From contig REEC01000120.1 of the NCBI GenBank assembly GCA_007695285.1, positions 62,001 to 126,000 of the forward strand: a stretch of DNA of 64,000 nucleotides, given 5' to 3'. Below are positions 1 through 8,324 of the stretch, piece by piece (positions within the stretch are counted from its first letter, which is position 1; the number at the start of each line of letters is the position of its first letter). Below the pieces are notes generated by a model. The model saw only the letters and a list, made by a program, of their open reading frames with translations. It ran no database searches and had not been told where the DNA came from. A program made the translations under genes and the position numbers. Source of the DNA: Spirochaetaceae bacterium (lineage in GTDB: Bacteria > Spirochaetota > Spirochaetia > DSM-27196 > PXBQ01).

Positions 1-1
1 G

Positions 2-349
2 ACGGTGTACGGCGAAACGATGTACTTCCTTTTGCTCGAACTCGATTGGCACATTGCCGAGTGGAAAATCACGGCCGATACGTTCTCGAGACAAGGTTTG
101 GTCGATACGATCGCACGCCACCGCCCGGTCGGGTTCGAGCTGTACGGACTCGCATTCGACGGTGCACGTGTTTGGTACCTCTTCCTCGATCGCGGCAATC
201 CGCGCGGCCCCGAGGTTGAGATCGCGTTCATGGACAACTCGACCGAATCGGTCGAACAGGACGCCGCCCGTCGCGCCCCAACCGGCGCCCGATTACGCAG
301 CTTCACGACGCTGACCGACGATTTGATCCTCGCGGTGTTCGCGCGGTAA
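2..349 (+). CDS. Unrecognised protein, probable C-terminal part (cut by window start)
   Basis: The reading frame is open to the left edge of the window, so the gene may begin before it. A GTG at position 5 is the first in-window start, but no ribosome site can be judged. The 114 visible residues are mixed alpha/beta in character, with no signal peptide, membrane segment or motif I recognise. It ends in TAA at 347-349 and is followed 7 bases later by a strong terminator, which supports it as a real gene end. I do not assign a function. Confidence 0.55.
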   Translation, partial: TVYGETMYFLLLELDWHIAEWKITADTFSRQGLVDTIARHRPVGFELYGLAFDGARVWYLFLDRGNPRGPEVEIAFMDNSTESVEQDAARRAPTGARLRSFTTLTDDLILAVFAR

Positions 350-356
350 CTCCCGT

Positions 357-385
357 CCCGCCCGGACCGAACCGGGCGGGTTTTC
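357..385 (+). terminator. Rho-independent terminator
   Basis: A perfect 9-bp GC-rich stem (357-365 with 372-380, loop of 6) is followed by TTTTC. It closes the gene ending at 349. The remaining gap up to 580 shows no further gene; it should hold the promoter of the next gene, but I see no convincing -35/-10 pair. Confidence 0.85.
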
Positions 386-580
386 TGCGCCCCGACATAG
401 AGTCGCGCGGCGCGGATTTTACTTTCTTAACACGCAGCACACATTCCCGGCAGAACGTTTACAAACGTGTCGGTTGTTTTACGCAGCATTAACCACGAAG
501 AAAACCCGGCGGTGTACCTTCTACCCAACAACTGAACGGTCGCACGGCTGTTCAACATTCGATTTTTTGGGAGGACGTAT

Positions 581-907
581 ATGCGTTCTGGAAAACTTTT
601 GGTCTTTGCTGTTGTGCTCGGTCTGGTATTCGCCGGTGGAGTCTTTGCGGACGACGCGATCACGATCGCACCCGGAAGTGCCACACTCGGATTTCTGGCC
701 GAGAACGGTGTCAACACGGCACCACTCGCATCACCCGGTGCTACGCTCGACGCGACGAGTCTCAATGCACTCCGAAGCATTCAACTCACCAACCCCGACG
801 GTCTGCGCGACCACGTGAACGCCGATCTCTCGCGCGCGTTCTCCGCGGGGCAAACCAACGTCAGGATTCAGATCGGACCGTACGTTTGGGCGCTCACCGC
901 CGATTGA
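581..907 (+). CDS. Small exported protein of unknown function
   Basis: This 108-residue protein begins with a clear signal peptide: MRSGK, a hydrophobic core of about 14 residues, and a cleavage site after VFA near residue 23. The mature part of about 85 residues is neutral and rich in Ala, Asn and Thr, with no cysteine, so it is probably a soluble periplasmic or secreted protein. The start is fixed by GGGAGG at about 570-575. It is monocistronic: a terminator lies upstream and a hairpin downstream. I do not recognise the family. Confidence 0.75.
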   Translation: MRSGKLLVFAVVLGLVFAGGVFADDAITIAPGSATLGFLAENGVNTAPLASPGATLDATSLNALRSIQLTNPDGLRDHVNADLSRAFSAGQTNVRIQIGPYVWALTAD

Positions 908-953
908 CCGAACAGGTCGTGGGGAGTCTGTCGATCAACGACGGACTTCCTTT

Positions 954-983
954 TTTTGGTGCGCCCTGCCGGGCGCACCAAAA
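954..983. other. Stem-loop between convergent genes
   Basis: A 13-bp stem (TTTTGGTGCGCCC with its complement) encloses a TGCC loop. It has no T-run after the stem on the plus strand, so it is not a classical terminator, but its place just after the gene ending at 907 suggests transcript end formation or protection. Confidence 0.6.
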
Positions 984-989
984 CAAAAA

Positions 990-1009
990 GGACCGCCTTA
1001 CGGCGGTCC
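990..1009 (-). terminator. Rho-independent terminator of the outer-membrane protein gene
   Basis: Read on the minus strand, an 8-bp stem GGACCGCC/GGCGGTCC with a 4-base loop is followed directly by TTTTTGTTTT. It lies 28 bases after the stop of the minus-strand gene ending at 1037. Confidence 0.88.
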
Positions 1010-1036
1010 CCTGATTCATTCATGAATCCAATCAGA

Positions 1037-2374
1037 TCAGTAGGTGACCTTCACGATCGTGCGGAATACACCAAGTTGGTCGTCCGCGTTCAGGTTGCCC
1101 GACTGATACGCAAACTCGAGTCCCGTCTTCGGGAAGATGTCCGCGATCTTGAGTCCCGCCCAGAGGGTGGTCTCTTCGGCGCTCGGAACCATCGCGAGGC
1201 GCGCGTACGGGGTGATGTTGTCAACCTTGTACGAAACCTGCGTGGCCAAGCCGAGTTGAGGATCGCCGTCGGCGAGAAGATCATCGATTCCCATGCTGAA
1301 GATGAATCCCAAGCCATCGACCAATCCACCGGGTTCGTCTTCGACGATCGCAGCGTTCAGGCCGATAACGGGGTCGGCATCGCCCGCCGGGAGAAGCACG
1401 GTGTAGCCAACGGTGAGTCCGCTGAATGTCTCGTCGTCGTCGCCACCCCAACCGTGAGGCGCTTCAAACTCTTGACGACCGGCCCACTGAAACCGAACAC
1501 CGTTTCCGATCTCGATCACGAAGTCGTCCGAACCGGCCGCTTTCACGACGTCGACAGCGAGCATCGGGACAAGCGTGAAGCCGTTGATCGGAAGGCTATA
1601 CTCGAACTTCGCTCCGAGAGCAAGAGGATACTCGAGGTCGTCCAGTCCGATTCCGGTCATCGCACGCAACGTCAAAGTCATGTCTTCGATCGCGGTCACT
1701 TTCACCTGACCGTAGAACGCATAGTCGTTCCGCGCTTGGTCGGTTTCCGCCACTTTCCAGCTTGTGACCGATGCAAGACCGATCTGGATCTCCGCGGCAC
1801 CGTCTACGACATAGTCAATCGTCACGCCACCGGATGTTTCGATTTCGCTTTCAAGCTGATCACCGCGCCCGTCAAACGTCGTTAGTTCGTCGAATCCACC
1901 AAGCCCGTCGTGGGACTCAGGAGGCGGCAAGTACGCGCCGGTCAAGGCCTCGGCGAAGTTCACATCAATGTCCGGCGCACCGGCGATTTTCACCGAGAGC
2001 GGCCCCGCGACGATTTTGGCGTAGTCGAACTCCGCCCTGACCGCTAGTCCCGTGCTCTCGCCGTCGTTGGGCTCGACACTCCGAACGCGGATGCCTTTCG
2101 CCCGGATCTCACCGTATACGGCGCCTTCGCCGGCTGCCTCGCGTGCGTGATTTCCAACGAGCGTCAGACGGATCTTCGCATTCGTAGCATTCTCAAAACC
2201 TGTAGCACCGCTGTCGAGGTTTACGCCGAACGTCACCGAACCGTCAGCAGAAAAGCTGAAAGCCGGATTCTGTACAGCATTCTCAAGAGCCTCGACCCTT
2301 TCCTCAAGTGTTTGCCCGAATGCAAACGTACCAACCAAGAGGAAGGCAAGAAGCAACACGCTGAATTTTCTCAT
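1037..2374 (-). CDS. Outer-membrane beta-barrel protein (porin-like)
   Basis: A 445-residue exported protein. It has a signal peptide (MRKF then a hydrophobic core, cleavage after about residue 20 before QTLEERVEAL), a short heptad segment (LEERVEALENAV) like the coiled-coil start of spirochaete and Gram-negative porins, then long stretches of alternating polar/hydrophobic strands with many Gly, Asp and Tyr. It ends in VKVTY, with the aromatic last residue typical of BAM-inserted barrels. The start at 2374 is chosen because GGAGGA lies 7 bases upstream; the longer frame to 2491 would begin upstream of the promoter. It is monocistronic, with its own strong promoter and terminator, as expected for an abundant surface protein. 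The substrate is unknown. Confidence 0.8.
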   Translation of the reverse strand: MRKFSVLLLAFLLVGTFAFGQTLEERVEALENAVQNPAFSFSADGSVTFGVNLDSGATGFENATNAKIRLTLVGNHAREAAGEGAVYGEIRAKGIRVRSVEPNDGESTGLAVRAEFDYAKIVAGPLSVKIAGAPDIDVNFAEALTGAYLPPPESHDGLGGFDELTTFDGRGDQLESEIETSGGVTIDYVVDGAAEIQIGLASVTSWKVAETDQARNDYAFYGQVKVTAIEDMTLTLRAMTGIGLDDLEYPLALGAKFEYSLPINGFTLVPMLAVDVVKAAGSDDFVIEIGNGVRFQWAGRQEFEAPHGWGGDDDETFSGLTVGYTVLLPAGDADPVIGLNAAIVEDEPGGLVDGLGFIFSMGIDDLLADGDPQLGLATQVSYKVDNITPYARLAMVPSAEETTLWAGLKIADIFPKTGLEFAYQSGNLNADDQLGVFRTIVKVTY

Positions 2375-2450
2375 GTCAATTCCTCCACTCAATTTTGGGG
2401 GAACAGAGCCAACGACTCTTTTGTGCACCCCTATTCTTAGGATTTGCTGT

Positions 2451-2479
2451 AGTATAGCAACGGTAAATTCCACTGTCAA
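2451..2479 (-). promoter_or_regulatory. Sigma70 promoter of the outer-membrane protein gene
   Basis: On the minus strand TTGACA and TATACT are separated by exactly 17 bp. The predicted transcript start near 2444 leaves a leader of about 70 bases. This excludes the upstream in-frame start at 2491. Confidence 0.85.
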
Positions 2480-2552
2480 GTTAAATAACACTTTTTCGTA
2501 ACGTGTAAATTTCGCGATATTTTCCGCGTACTATCTCCGAATCACGCGTTTG

Positions 2553-2561
2553 TGGTATTCT
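2553..2561 (+). promoter_or_regulatory. Possible extended -10 promoter
   Basis: TGG followed by TATTCT fits an extended -10 element (TGn-TATAAT). No good -35 is visible. The predicted start near 2568 lies just before the AGGAGG ribosome site of the next gene. Confidence 0.4.
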
Positions 2562-2582
2562 GAAGGCGATATAGGAGGTCGA

Positions 2583-3503
2583 ATGGCGGGGGCGGTGCGC
2601 AGGGTGACCGGCGACTGGATCGAGATCCGGGAGGCGGCGCGCGACATCGATAATCTCAAAAAAGTGATCGGCGTGAGCGAGGCCGTCTTGACCTCGCACG
2701 CGGCGGCGCTGCGCGCGGCGGTCGAAGGTGGCGTCGTCGAGTTCAAAAAAACCGTACTGCGCGACGTCTTTGCCGTGTTGCGCGAGGTCAAGTACAGAAC
2801 CGTCGACCACGCGCAGCTGCGCCGGCTCGAGGATTCACTCGGCGGCAGTATCTTTGCGACGTTGCTCCAGAGGCTGATCGCCGACGGCACTCTTCCACAC
2901 GCCGGCGCGAAAAAAAAACCGATCGCCGAACTCGACGAAATGCGAATTACCGACGTCGTCGCCGAGATCCATGCGCGCATCGACGAGAACCCCGATATTA
3001 AAATGAATCAGTTCGTGAAGAACATCATCCTCCAGGTCAGTAAGTACAAGAAGGAACTCACGACGTTCAAAAAGCTCGCCGCCGACGCGCCTCCTGAAAA
3101 AAAGATGCAGTACGCGCGGAACTTTCACACGTCGTTCGCCGAGATCACGCAGAGCGTCCGACACAACTTCGCCGAGCTCTTGAAAGAGGAGGCCGCCGAA
3201 CAACGCGCGGCCGAGGCCGATCCCTTAGATCGCGACGAGGTCAAGCAGTTCGGAAAAATGTACGTCGAACAAGCGCGATTGATGTCGGAGATCCGCTCGA
3301 GTTCGGTTCACGCGCGCGAGGAGCAGCTCGGGCTGCGCGAACTCCTCGCGGGTCTCGCCGACCGCGAGAAACAGTTCTTCGAGCCGATCGACCGCGAGAA
3401 CGAGCTATACGTCGCGCTCGACGGTACCGAAGGCGGCCGACGGCTCTCGCGCCTGTTCGCGCTCGAGACCGCGCACGCGCTCGAGCGGCTCGTCGGACCG
3501 TGA
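2583..3503 (+). CDS. Conserved-looking cytoplasmic helical protein, function unknown
   Basis: A 306-residue, highly charged, almost entirely helical protein with no signal peptide or membrane span. Long Arg/Glu/Lys-rich stretches (about residues 110-260) suggest coiled coils or a helical-bundle adaptor. The start at 2583 is fixed by AGGAGG at 2573-2578; an in-frame ATG at 2550 has no such site. It is followed by terminator hairpins and stands alone. I do not recognise a named domain. Confidence 0.72.
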   Translation: MAGAVRRVTGDWIEIREAARDIDNLKKVIGVSEAVLTSHAAALRAAVEGGVVEFKKTVLRDVFAVLREVKYRTVDHAQLRRLEDSLGGSIFATLLQRLIADGTLPHAGAKKKPIAELDEMRITDVVAEIHARIDENPDIKMNQFVKNIILQVSKYKKELTTFKKLAADAPPEKKMQYARNFHTSFAEITQSVRHNFAELLKEEAAEQRAAEADPLDRDEVKQFGKMYVEQARLMSEIRSSSVHAREEQLGLRELLAGLADREKQFFEPIDRENELYVALDGTEGGRRLSRLFALETAHALERLVGP

Positions 3504-3586
3504 CTACGCGTTCCCGTTCCAGAGTATCGAGAGAAACTCCGCGATTTCCCAAAATCCGCAACTCTAATGCGGAAAAACGGCTTTTT

Positions 3587-3609
3587 TCCGCAACACTGTT
3601 GCGGATTTT
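3587..3609 (+). terminator. Rho-independent terminator
   Basis: An 8-bp stem TCCGCAAC/GTTGCGGA with a 3-base loop is followed by TTTT. A second, related hairpin (TCCGCA/TGCGGA, 3555-3573) precedes it, so the sequence TTGCGGA recurs in both; this is probably a tandem terminator for the gene ending at 3503. Confidence 0.75.
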
Positions 3610-3662
3610 CGGTGTTTTTGCCAAACTCCGCTCTATCGTGCCTGCGCGGCCGTTCCCGCTTC

Positions 3663-3691
3663 TTGACCTCGGCTGCACCGCGGCATAAAAT
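3663..3691 (+). promoter_or_regulatory. Sigma70 promoter of ilvE
   Basis: TTGACC and TAAAAT are separated by 17 bp. The predicted start near 3698 gives a leader of about 28 bases containing the GAGGGAG ribosome site. Confidence 0.8.
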
Positions 3692-3725
3692 GCGAAAATC
3701 ACACCTTTCGACGAGGGAGCGCGGT

Positions 3726-4823
3726 ATGGCGACCGGTTTCACGCTTGCGATGTACCCATGGGTGTACACCGCCCAGTACGACGGCGACGATTCATGGGAC
3801 GAGCGGTTCATCGAGAAACCGCACAAGACCCCGGCCGAGGAAGAGGCGCTCGCGCCCGCCGAGCGCGAACAGCTGCTCGCGTCGCGCAACTCGTTCCCCG
3901 AGCTTCCGCTCGTGAACTACACGACGCAGTACGGACTCGGGTGCTTCGAGGGACTCAAGGCGTTCCCGCAAAAGGACGGGTCGCTCAAAGTGTTTCGGCC
4001 CGATGAGAACGCCAAACGAATGTACAACTCGATGGTCGGGCTCAACATGCCCGGTTATCCGCACGAGATGTTCGTGAACGCGGTTCGCACCGTCGTGAAA
4101 CGGAACCGGGATCTCGGGTTTTACCCGCGGTACGACGCCGCGTGGGAGAAAAAAGGGTACCTCGACGGTCACTCGATGTATATCCGGCCGTTCAGCTACG
4201 CGGAGCCCGGAATCGGGCTCAACTTGTCGAGGAAACCGTGGGTCGTAATCGTCACAACGCCGGTCGGATCGTACTTCGATCCCGAGGCGAGCGCGAAAGC
4301 GATCACGACCGACAAGGTTCGCGCGTTTCCGGGCGGAACCGGCTGGATCAAATGCGACGCGAACTACGTCGTCCCGATCCTCGTGAAGAAAGAAGCCGAG
4401 AAGAACGGGTACATGGAAGCGGTTTTCCTCGACGCGACCGAGAAGAAATACGTCGAGGAAGGCTCGTCGTGCAACATATTCTTCTATCTGAAGTCCGGCA
4501 CGCTCGTGACGCCGCAGCTCGACGACACGGTCCTGCCCGGTATCAACCGGAAGAGCGCGATCGAGATCGCGCGGTCGCACGGTGTACCGGTCGAAGAGCG
4601 GAAAGTCACGATCGACGAGGTCATGGCGGACGCAAAAGAGGTTTTTGTGACCGGTACGGCCGCGGGAATCGCGTACATCGAGTCGCTCGAGCACAAGGGC
4701 CGGACAGCGGTGTTCGGCGACCGGACGATGGGCGAGTTGACGCACGACATTCTGATGACGCTCAAGGGCATCCAGTATGGAGCGGTCGACGACACGTTCG
4801 GGTGGATGTTCGACGTCGAGTAA
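3726..4823 (+). CDS. ilvE: Branched-chain amino acid aminotransferase
   Basis: A 365-residue fold-type IV PLP enzyme that interconverts Leu/Ile/Val and their 2-oxo acids using glutamate/2-oxoglutarate in the cytoplasm. Seen: the N-terminal YGLGCFEGLKAF segment (about 69-80), the PLP lysine in GWIKCDANY (K209), and the EEGSSCNIFF motif (about 244-253) that binds the cofactor phosphate. The length and the acidic insertion around residues 30-50 resemble the longer eukaryote-like/BCAT-II branch. The start at 3726 follows GAGGGAG and the promoter; the longer frame from 3567 would run through the promoter. ilvD lies about 48 kb away in the window, so the pathway genes are scattered. Monocistronic. 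Confidence 0.93.
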   Translation: MATGFTLAMYPWVYTAQYDGDDSWDERFIEKPHKTPAEEEALAPAEREQLLASRNSFPELPLVNYTTQYGLGCFEGLKAFPQKDGSLKVFRPDENAKRMYNSMVGLNMPGYPHEMFVNAVRTVVKRNRDLGFYPRYDAAWEKKGYLDGHSMYIRPFSYAEPGIGLNLSRKPWVVIVTTPVGSYFDPEASAKAITTDKVRAFPGGTGWIKCDANYVVPILVKKEAEKNGYMEAVFLDATEKKYVEEGSSCNIFFYLKSGTLVTPQLDDTVLPGINRKSAIEIARSHGVPVEERKVTIDEVMADAKEVFVTGTAAGIAYIESLEHKGRTAVFGDRTMGELTHDILMTLKGIQYGAVDDTFGWMFDVE

Positions 4824-4832
4824 ACCGACCGG

Positions 4833-7800
4833 TCAGAAGAACATATCGCTGAAGTCTTCGGGTATCTCCGCGTAGATCTGCGGCTCAAACCCCGACTCCG
4901 GGTAGAGAGCGCCGCGCAGATTGAGGTACGCAATGCTGCGAGTCGCGGTGCGCTCGGCGGTTTCGAGGTCCCGGCCGTAGTTTTCGGCCGTCTCGGACGC
5001 GATCTGAAGGTTCACCACGGCTTGCGAAAACCGCTCAGGATCACTTCCGCGCCGGTACAGCCGGTACTGCGCGACTCCGAGATTGTTGTGAGCCTTGACG
5101 ATGTACTCGATCAACGCGCGCTGCGCGGGGTCTTCGTCGAGGAACAAAACGGGAATCCGCGCACGCGCGTCGCGAAGCATCTCGGTCAGTTCGCGGTAGT
5201 AGCCCGCGGCCGCGACGTCGTTTCCGTTGCGCGCAAACGCGTTCGCGGTCGCGAACAGCAAACTCCGGTTCGGTGCTGTGCCGTCGGCCGCGTCGAAGAA
5301 CCGCATGAGCGCCTCGTCGTAGCGACCACGGCGATAATGAACAAAACCCCGGCGGTACTCGAGTTCCGGATTGCTGAACCCGTGTTGAACCGCCGTATCA
5401 TACCTCACGAGCGCCGCGTCAAACTCACGTCCAACGTAGTAGAGAATATCCCCGAGCCCCGCGTACGCGCGCGCAAAAACCGGCGACCTCTGCATCATCC
5501 CGGCGCGCACGGCGCTCTCGTACCGGTCGATCGCGGAGATGAACTCCGCCTCGGCCGTGAGGTACTCTTCGCGTTCGCCGTAGTACTCCGCGGTTCTGAT
5601 CTTGGTGTCGATCATCATCGGCAATCGTCGCCGCGAGAGCGGCTCGGCGAACTCGAAGAAGACCGCCGCGTTGTTGAGCGCGCGAATCTCGTCCGCGGGA
5701 GAGTTGGTCCTCCGGAAGAATCTCGCAAGGTGATAGTGGATTTCCGGGATCCCGTCGTCGCGGTCGAGAGCGCGGAACAGGATGGATCTCACCTCGTCGA
5801 GCTCATCGCGCGTGATGAGATACCCTCCGAGTTCCGCGTACACGTCGGGGTCCACGGCGATTCTCGGGTCCGACTGGAACAGGGTTTTCAGGCGGTGCAC
5901 CTCGACCGGATCATCGGTCCGGATGAAGTACCGCAGCATCTTGAACAATAGCTCGTCGGTCTCGCCGTAACGGTCGATCAACCGCGCGTACTGCACGCGC
6001 GCGTCCTCGAACCGTGCCGGGTCTTCGTCGGCCCATCGCATGTAGTTGTCGCCCAGCGCGATTCGGGCGTCGTAATCAAAGAAATCGATATCGGTCAACA
6101 TCGTGAGCAGGTTCCGCGCCTTCTCGAAGTTCGCGAGTCGCGACGACTCGAGATCGGCGTACTGGAGAATCGCGTCGCGAACCGGCCTGACCGCGCGTGG
6201 CTCGACGATGAAATCCCCGGATGCGAGAATCGCGCGCTGGCGCGTGCGCGTCTCGGGGTCCATGCCGAAGATGAGTTGGTCGTACTTCTCGACCGCGAGA
6301 CTGTAACGCCTGTTTTCGGTAAACGCGTCGGCGTATCGCAGGAACCACGCCTTCATCGGCGAGAACGGCAGGACCGGCCGCGCGGTCCAGATCCGCCACG
6401 CCCTGTCGAAAAACGCGTTGCCGTCGACGAATGCGCCTTCGTCGATGACCTCGAGCCCGCGAGCCCAGAGAGCACGGGCCTGGAGCGGCCGGTACGCGAA
6501 GTTATACGCGGTGAAAAGCAGTATCCCAAGAACAACCAGGACGACCGTCGCGACCCGAAGAATCGGGAAAATCGTCTCCCGGAAGAGATACCCGAGCGTT
6601 CCCTTCTCTTGTTCGAACGCAATGCCGGTCTTCTTCTCGTACCCACGCGGAATTCTGATCTGCCGGCCGGTAATCTTTGACGCCGCGTCGGCAATCACGC
6701 GCGGAGAGGCACCACCGACGAGCAGCCGGACCAGCCGTTCGGCGTCTTCGCGCTCGGTACCCTCATCGGCGATCGTCTCCTCGATCGCGATCTTCAGGTT
6801 GAGCGGCAGCGCCCCGAGCGTCGTCTTGAGGTGTGCAAACTCGGTTGCCGAGAGCTGGAGCGCGCTGCGAGCGTCGCCTCCGGCGGGCATCGCTTCGGGA
6901 AGTCGGTCGGCGGGGTTGAGATCGTCCTCCCCCTCCTCCTCGGCGTGTTCGGCGTCTTGGGGGGCAGCTGACTCGACAAGACCGAACTCCGCGCCGAAGT
7001 CCCCGAGACTGAACTCGTCGACGTCGAGCACGTCCTCGACGTCGACCGCGTCCTCATCGTCGCTCTCCATCGCCGCCGCGGCAGCCGCCTGCGACGCCAC
7101 CGCGGTCTCGTCGGGCTCATCGTCGGCTAAGTCGTCGAAATCCTCGGTTACCGGCTCCTCCCCGGTCTCCGGGGCTTCGAACGCAGCCTCGGCTATGTCC
7201 TCATCGGTAACCTCGAGGGTTTCGTCGCCGAAGGTGTCCTCGCTATCGTCGAACGAAAACCCATCGATATCCGACGGCGTATCGAAGTCGGAGAACGGGT
7301 CGGGCTCGCCCGCGCCGAGATCGTCGGCCTCGTTGAAACCTTCTCCGGCACCGGTGTCTTCGGCGGCACCGGTGTCTTCGGCGGCACCGCCCCCTTCCTG
7401 CGCACCAAAATCTTCTTCGGCGTCGATCTCTTCGCTCGCGTCGAGATCAATATCGCCGAGATCGGCAAACTCTCCGAGGTCGAAATCGTCGGCACCGGAG
7501 GCGTCATCGGCGAGAGGATCGTCCGAAAGCGCGGGTTCATCGGTCGGCGGTTCCGGCTCGTCGAACGACAGCACGTCTCCAAGGTCAGGTTCCTCGAAGG
7601 CGTCGGGTTCGTCGGGTAGATCGGGGTCGTCGGGGTTTTCGAGTGATGCGGCAAACTCGGAGAGGAAGTCCTCCGCCTCGGCGCCGAGCTGGTCGTCGTC
7701 GGGTGCCGGCTCAGGCTCGTCGGAGTCTGCGAGAAAATCGTCTTCGGGGAAATCGAGGCCGTCGAACTCCGAGGTGTCCGAATCGGCAACCGGTTCATCG

Positions 7801-8126
7801 GCGAACAGGTCATCGGTTGTCTCGATTTCGTTGCCCGTTTCCGGCGACTCGAACGCCGACGATCCGGCTTCGGCCTCGAACTCGCCGAGGTCGATCCCGT
7901 CGTCGTCGATTGCTACCTCGTCGAGATCGCCGTCGTCGGCACCGTCGAGTTGCTCGCTATCATCAGCCTCGATGTCACCAAGCAACGCTGAGAGGTCGGC
8001 CGGAACGCCTTGCTCGGGCGGTTCGACGTCCTCGATCTCTTCGCCACGATCGGCGAGCACGCTCGGCTCATTGCCGATCGAGATCAGAGTACGGTTGAAG
8101 TTTTCGATGTCCTCTCGCCGCGGCAT
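4833..8126 (-). CDS. flcA: FlcA-like periplasmic flagellar collar protein (TPR)
   Basis: A 1097-residue protein in three parts: an extremely acidic low-complexity N-terminal region (about 1-430, full of Asp/Glu with Ser, Ala and Pro), a single membrane helix (about 522-544, ILRVATVVLVVLGILLF), and a C-terminal domain of about 550 residues made of TPR-like repeats. This architecture, and a start resembling MPRREDIENFN...GNEP, match my memory of spirochaete FlcA (Borrelia BB0326), which builds the collar of the periplasmic flagellar motor and supports stator assembly. An acyltransferase gene lies nearby, as I recall for Borrelia BB0327. The ATG at 8126 is preferred over an upstream GTG at 8168; both ribosome sites are weak. 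A short in-frame repeat lies inside the acidic region. Confidence 0.68.
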   Translation of the reverse strand: MPRREDIENFNRTLISIGNEPSVLADRGEEIEDVEPPEQGVPADLSALLGDIEADDSEQLDGADDGDLDEVAIDDDGIDLGEFEAEAGSSAFESPETGNEIETTDDLFADEPVADSDTSEFDGLDFPEDDFLADSDEPEPAPDDDQLGAEAEDFLSEFAASLENPDDPDLPDEPDAFEEPDLGDVLSFDEPEPPTDEPALSDDPLADDASGADDFDLGEFADLGDIDLDASEEIDAEEDFGAQEGGGAAEDTGAAEDTGAGEGFNEADDLGAGEPDPFSDFDTPSDIDGFSFDDSEDTFGDETLEVTDEDIAEAAFEAPETGEEPVTEDFDDLADDEPDETAVASQAAAAAAMESDDEDAVDVEDVLDVDEFSLGDFGAEFGLVESAAPQDAEHAEEEGEDDLNPADRLPEAMPAGGDARSALQLSATEFAHLKTTLGALPLNLKIAIEETIADEGTEREDAERLVRLLVGGASPRVIADAASKITGRQIRIPRGYEKKTGIAFEQEKGTLGYLFRETIFPILRVATVVLVVLGILLFTAYNFAYRPLQARALWARGLEVIDEGAFVDGNAFFDRAWRIWTARPVLPFSPMKAWFLRYADAFTENRRYSLAVEKYDQLIFGMDPETRTRQRAILASGDFIVEPRAVRPVRDAILQYADLESSRLANFEKARNLLTMLTDIDFFDYDARIALGDNYMRWADEDPARFEDARVQYARLIDRYGETDELLFKMLRYFIRTDDPVEVHRLKTLFQSDPRIAVDPDVYAELGGYLITRDELDEVRSILFRALDRDDGIPEIHYHLARFFRRTNSPADEIRALNNAAVFFEFAEPLSRRRLPMMIDTKIRTAEYYGEREEYLTAEAEFISAIDRYESAVRAGMMQRSPVFARAYAGLGDILYYVGREFDAALVRYDTAVQHGFSNPELEYRRGFVHYRRGRYDEALMRFFDAADGTAPNRSLLFATANAFARNGNDVAAAGYYRELTEMLRDARARIPVLFLDEDPAQRALIEYIVKAHNNLGVAQYRLYRRGSDPERFSQAVVNLQIASETAENYGRDLETAERTATRSIAYLNLRGALYPESGFEPQIYAEIPEDFSDMFF
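7347..7382. repeat. 18-bp tandem repeat, two copies, in the acidic region of flcA
   Basis: Two exact 18-bp copies encode the six-residue unit AAEDTG twice, with a partial third unit next to it. This is a likely site of in-frame length change in a low-complexity linker. Confidence 0.8.
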
Positions 8127-8324
8127 TCCCCATCCTGTCCAATCCCACGCGGGTCGGGCGACCGGCACGTCGTTTACGATAGTACCCTTTTCATTGTCGG
8201 CCCGAAACGGGAAAATGTGATACTCACCTCAAGAGCGATCGGCTCAACTCCGATCATATGAGAAGACGCCGACAACTATCGGAGCCTTTGCGGAGGTGTT
8301 AACCGTGAGGAGTGTAGCAGAAAA

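Noticed and set aside
421-580. Promoter for the small exported protein gene
   Set aside because: TTTACA near 458 has no -10 at the right distance. A promoter is likely but cannot be placed.
6418-8220. A 600-residue plus-strand open frame rich in Ser, opposite the FlcA-like gene
   Set aside because: It is the complement of the Asp/Glu-rich codons (GAC/GAG/GAA read backwards give Ser codons). It has no ribosome site or family pattern.
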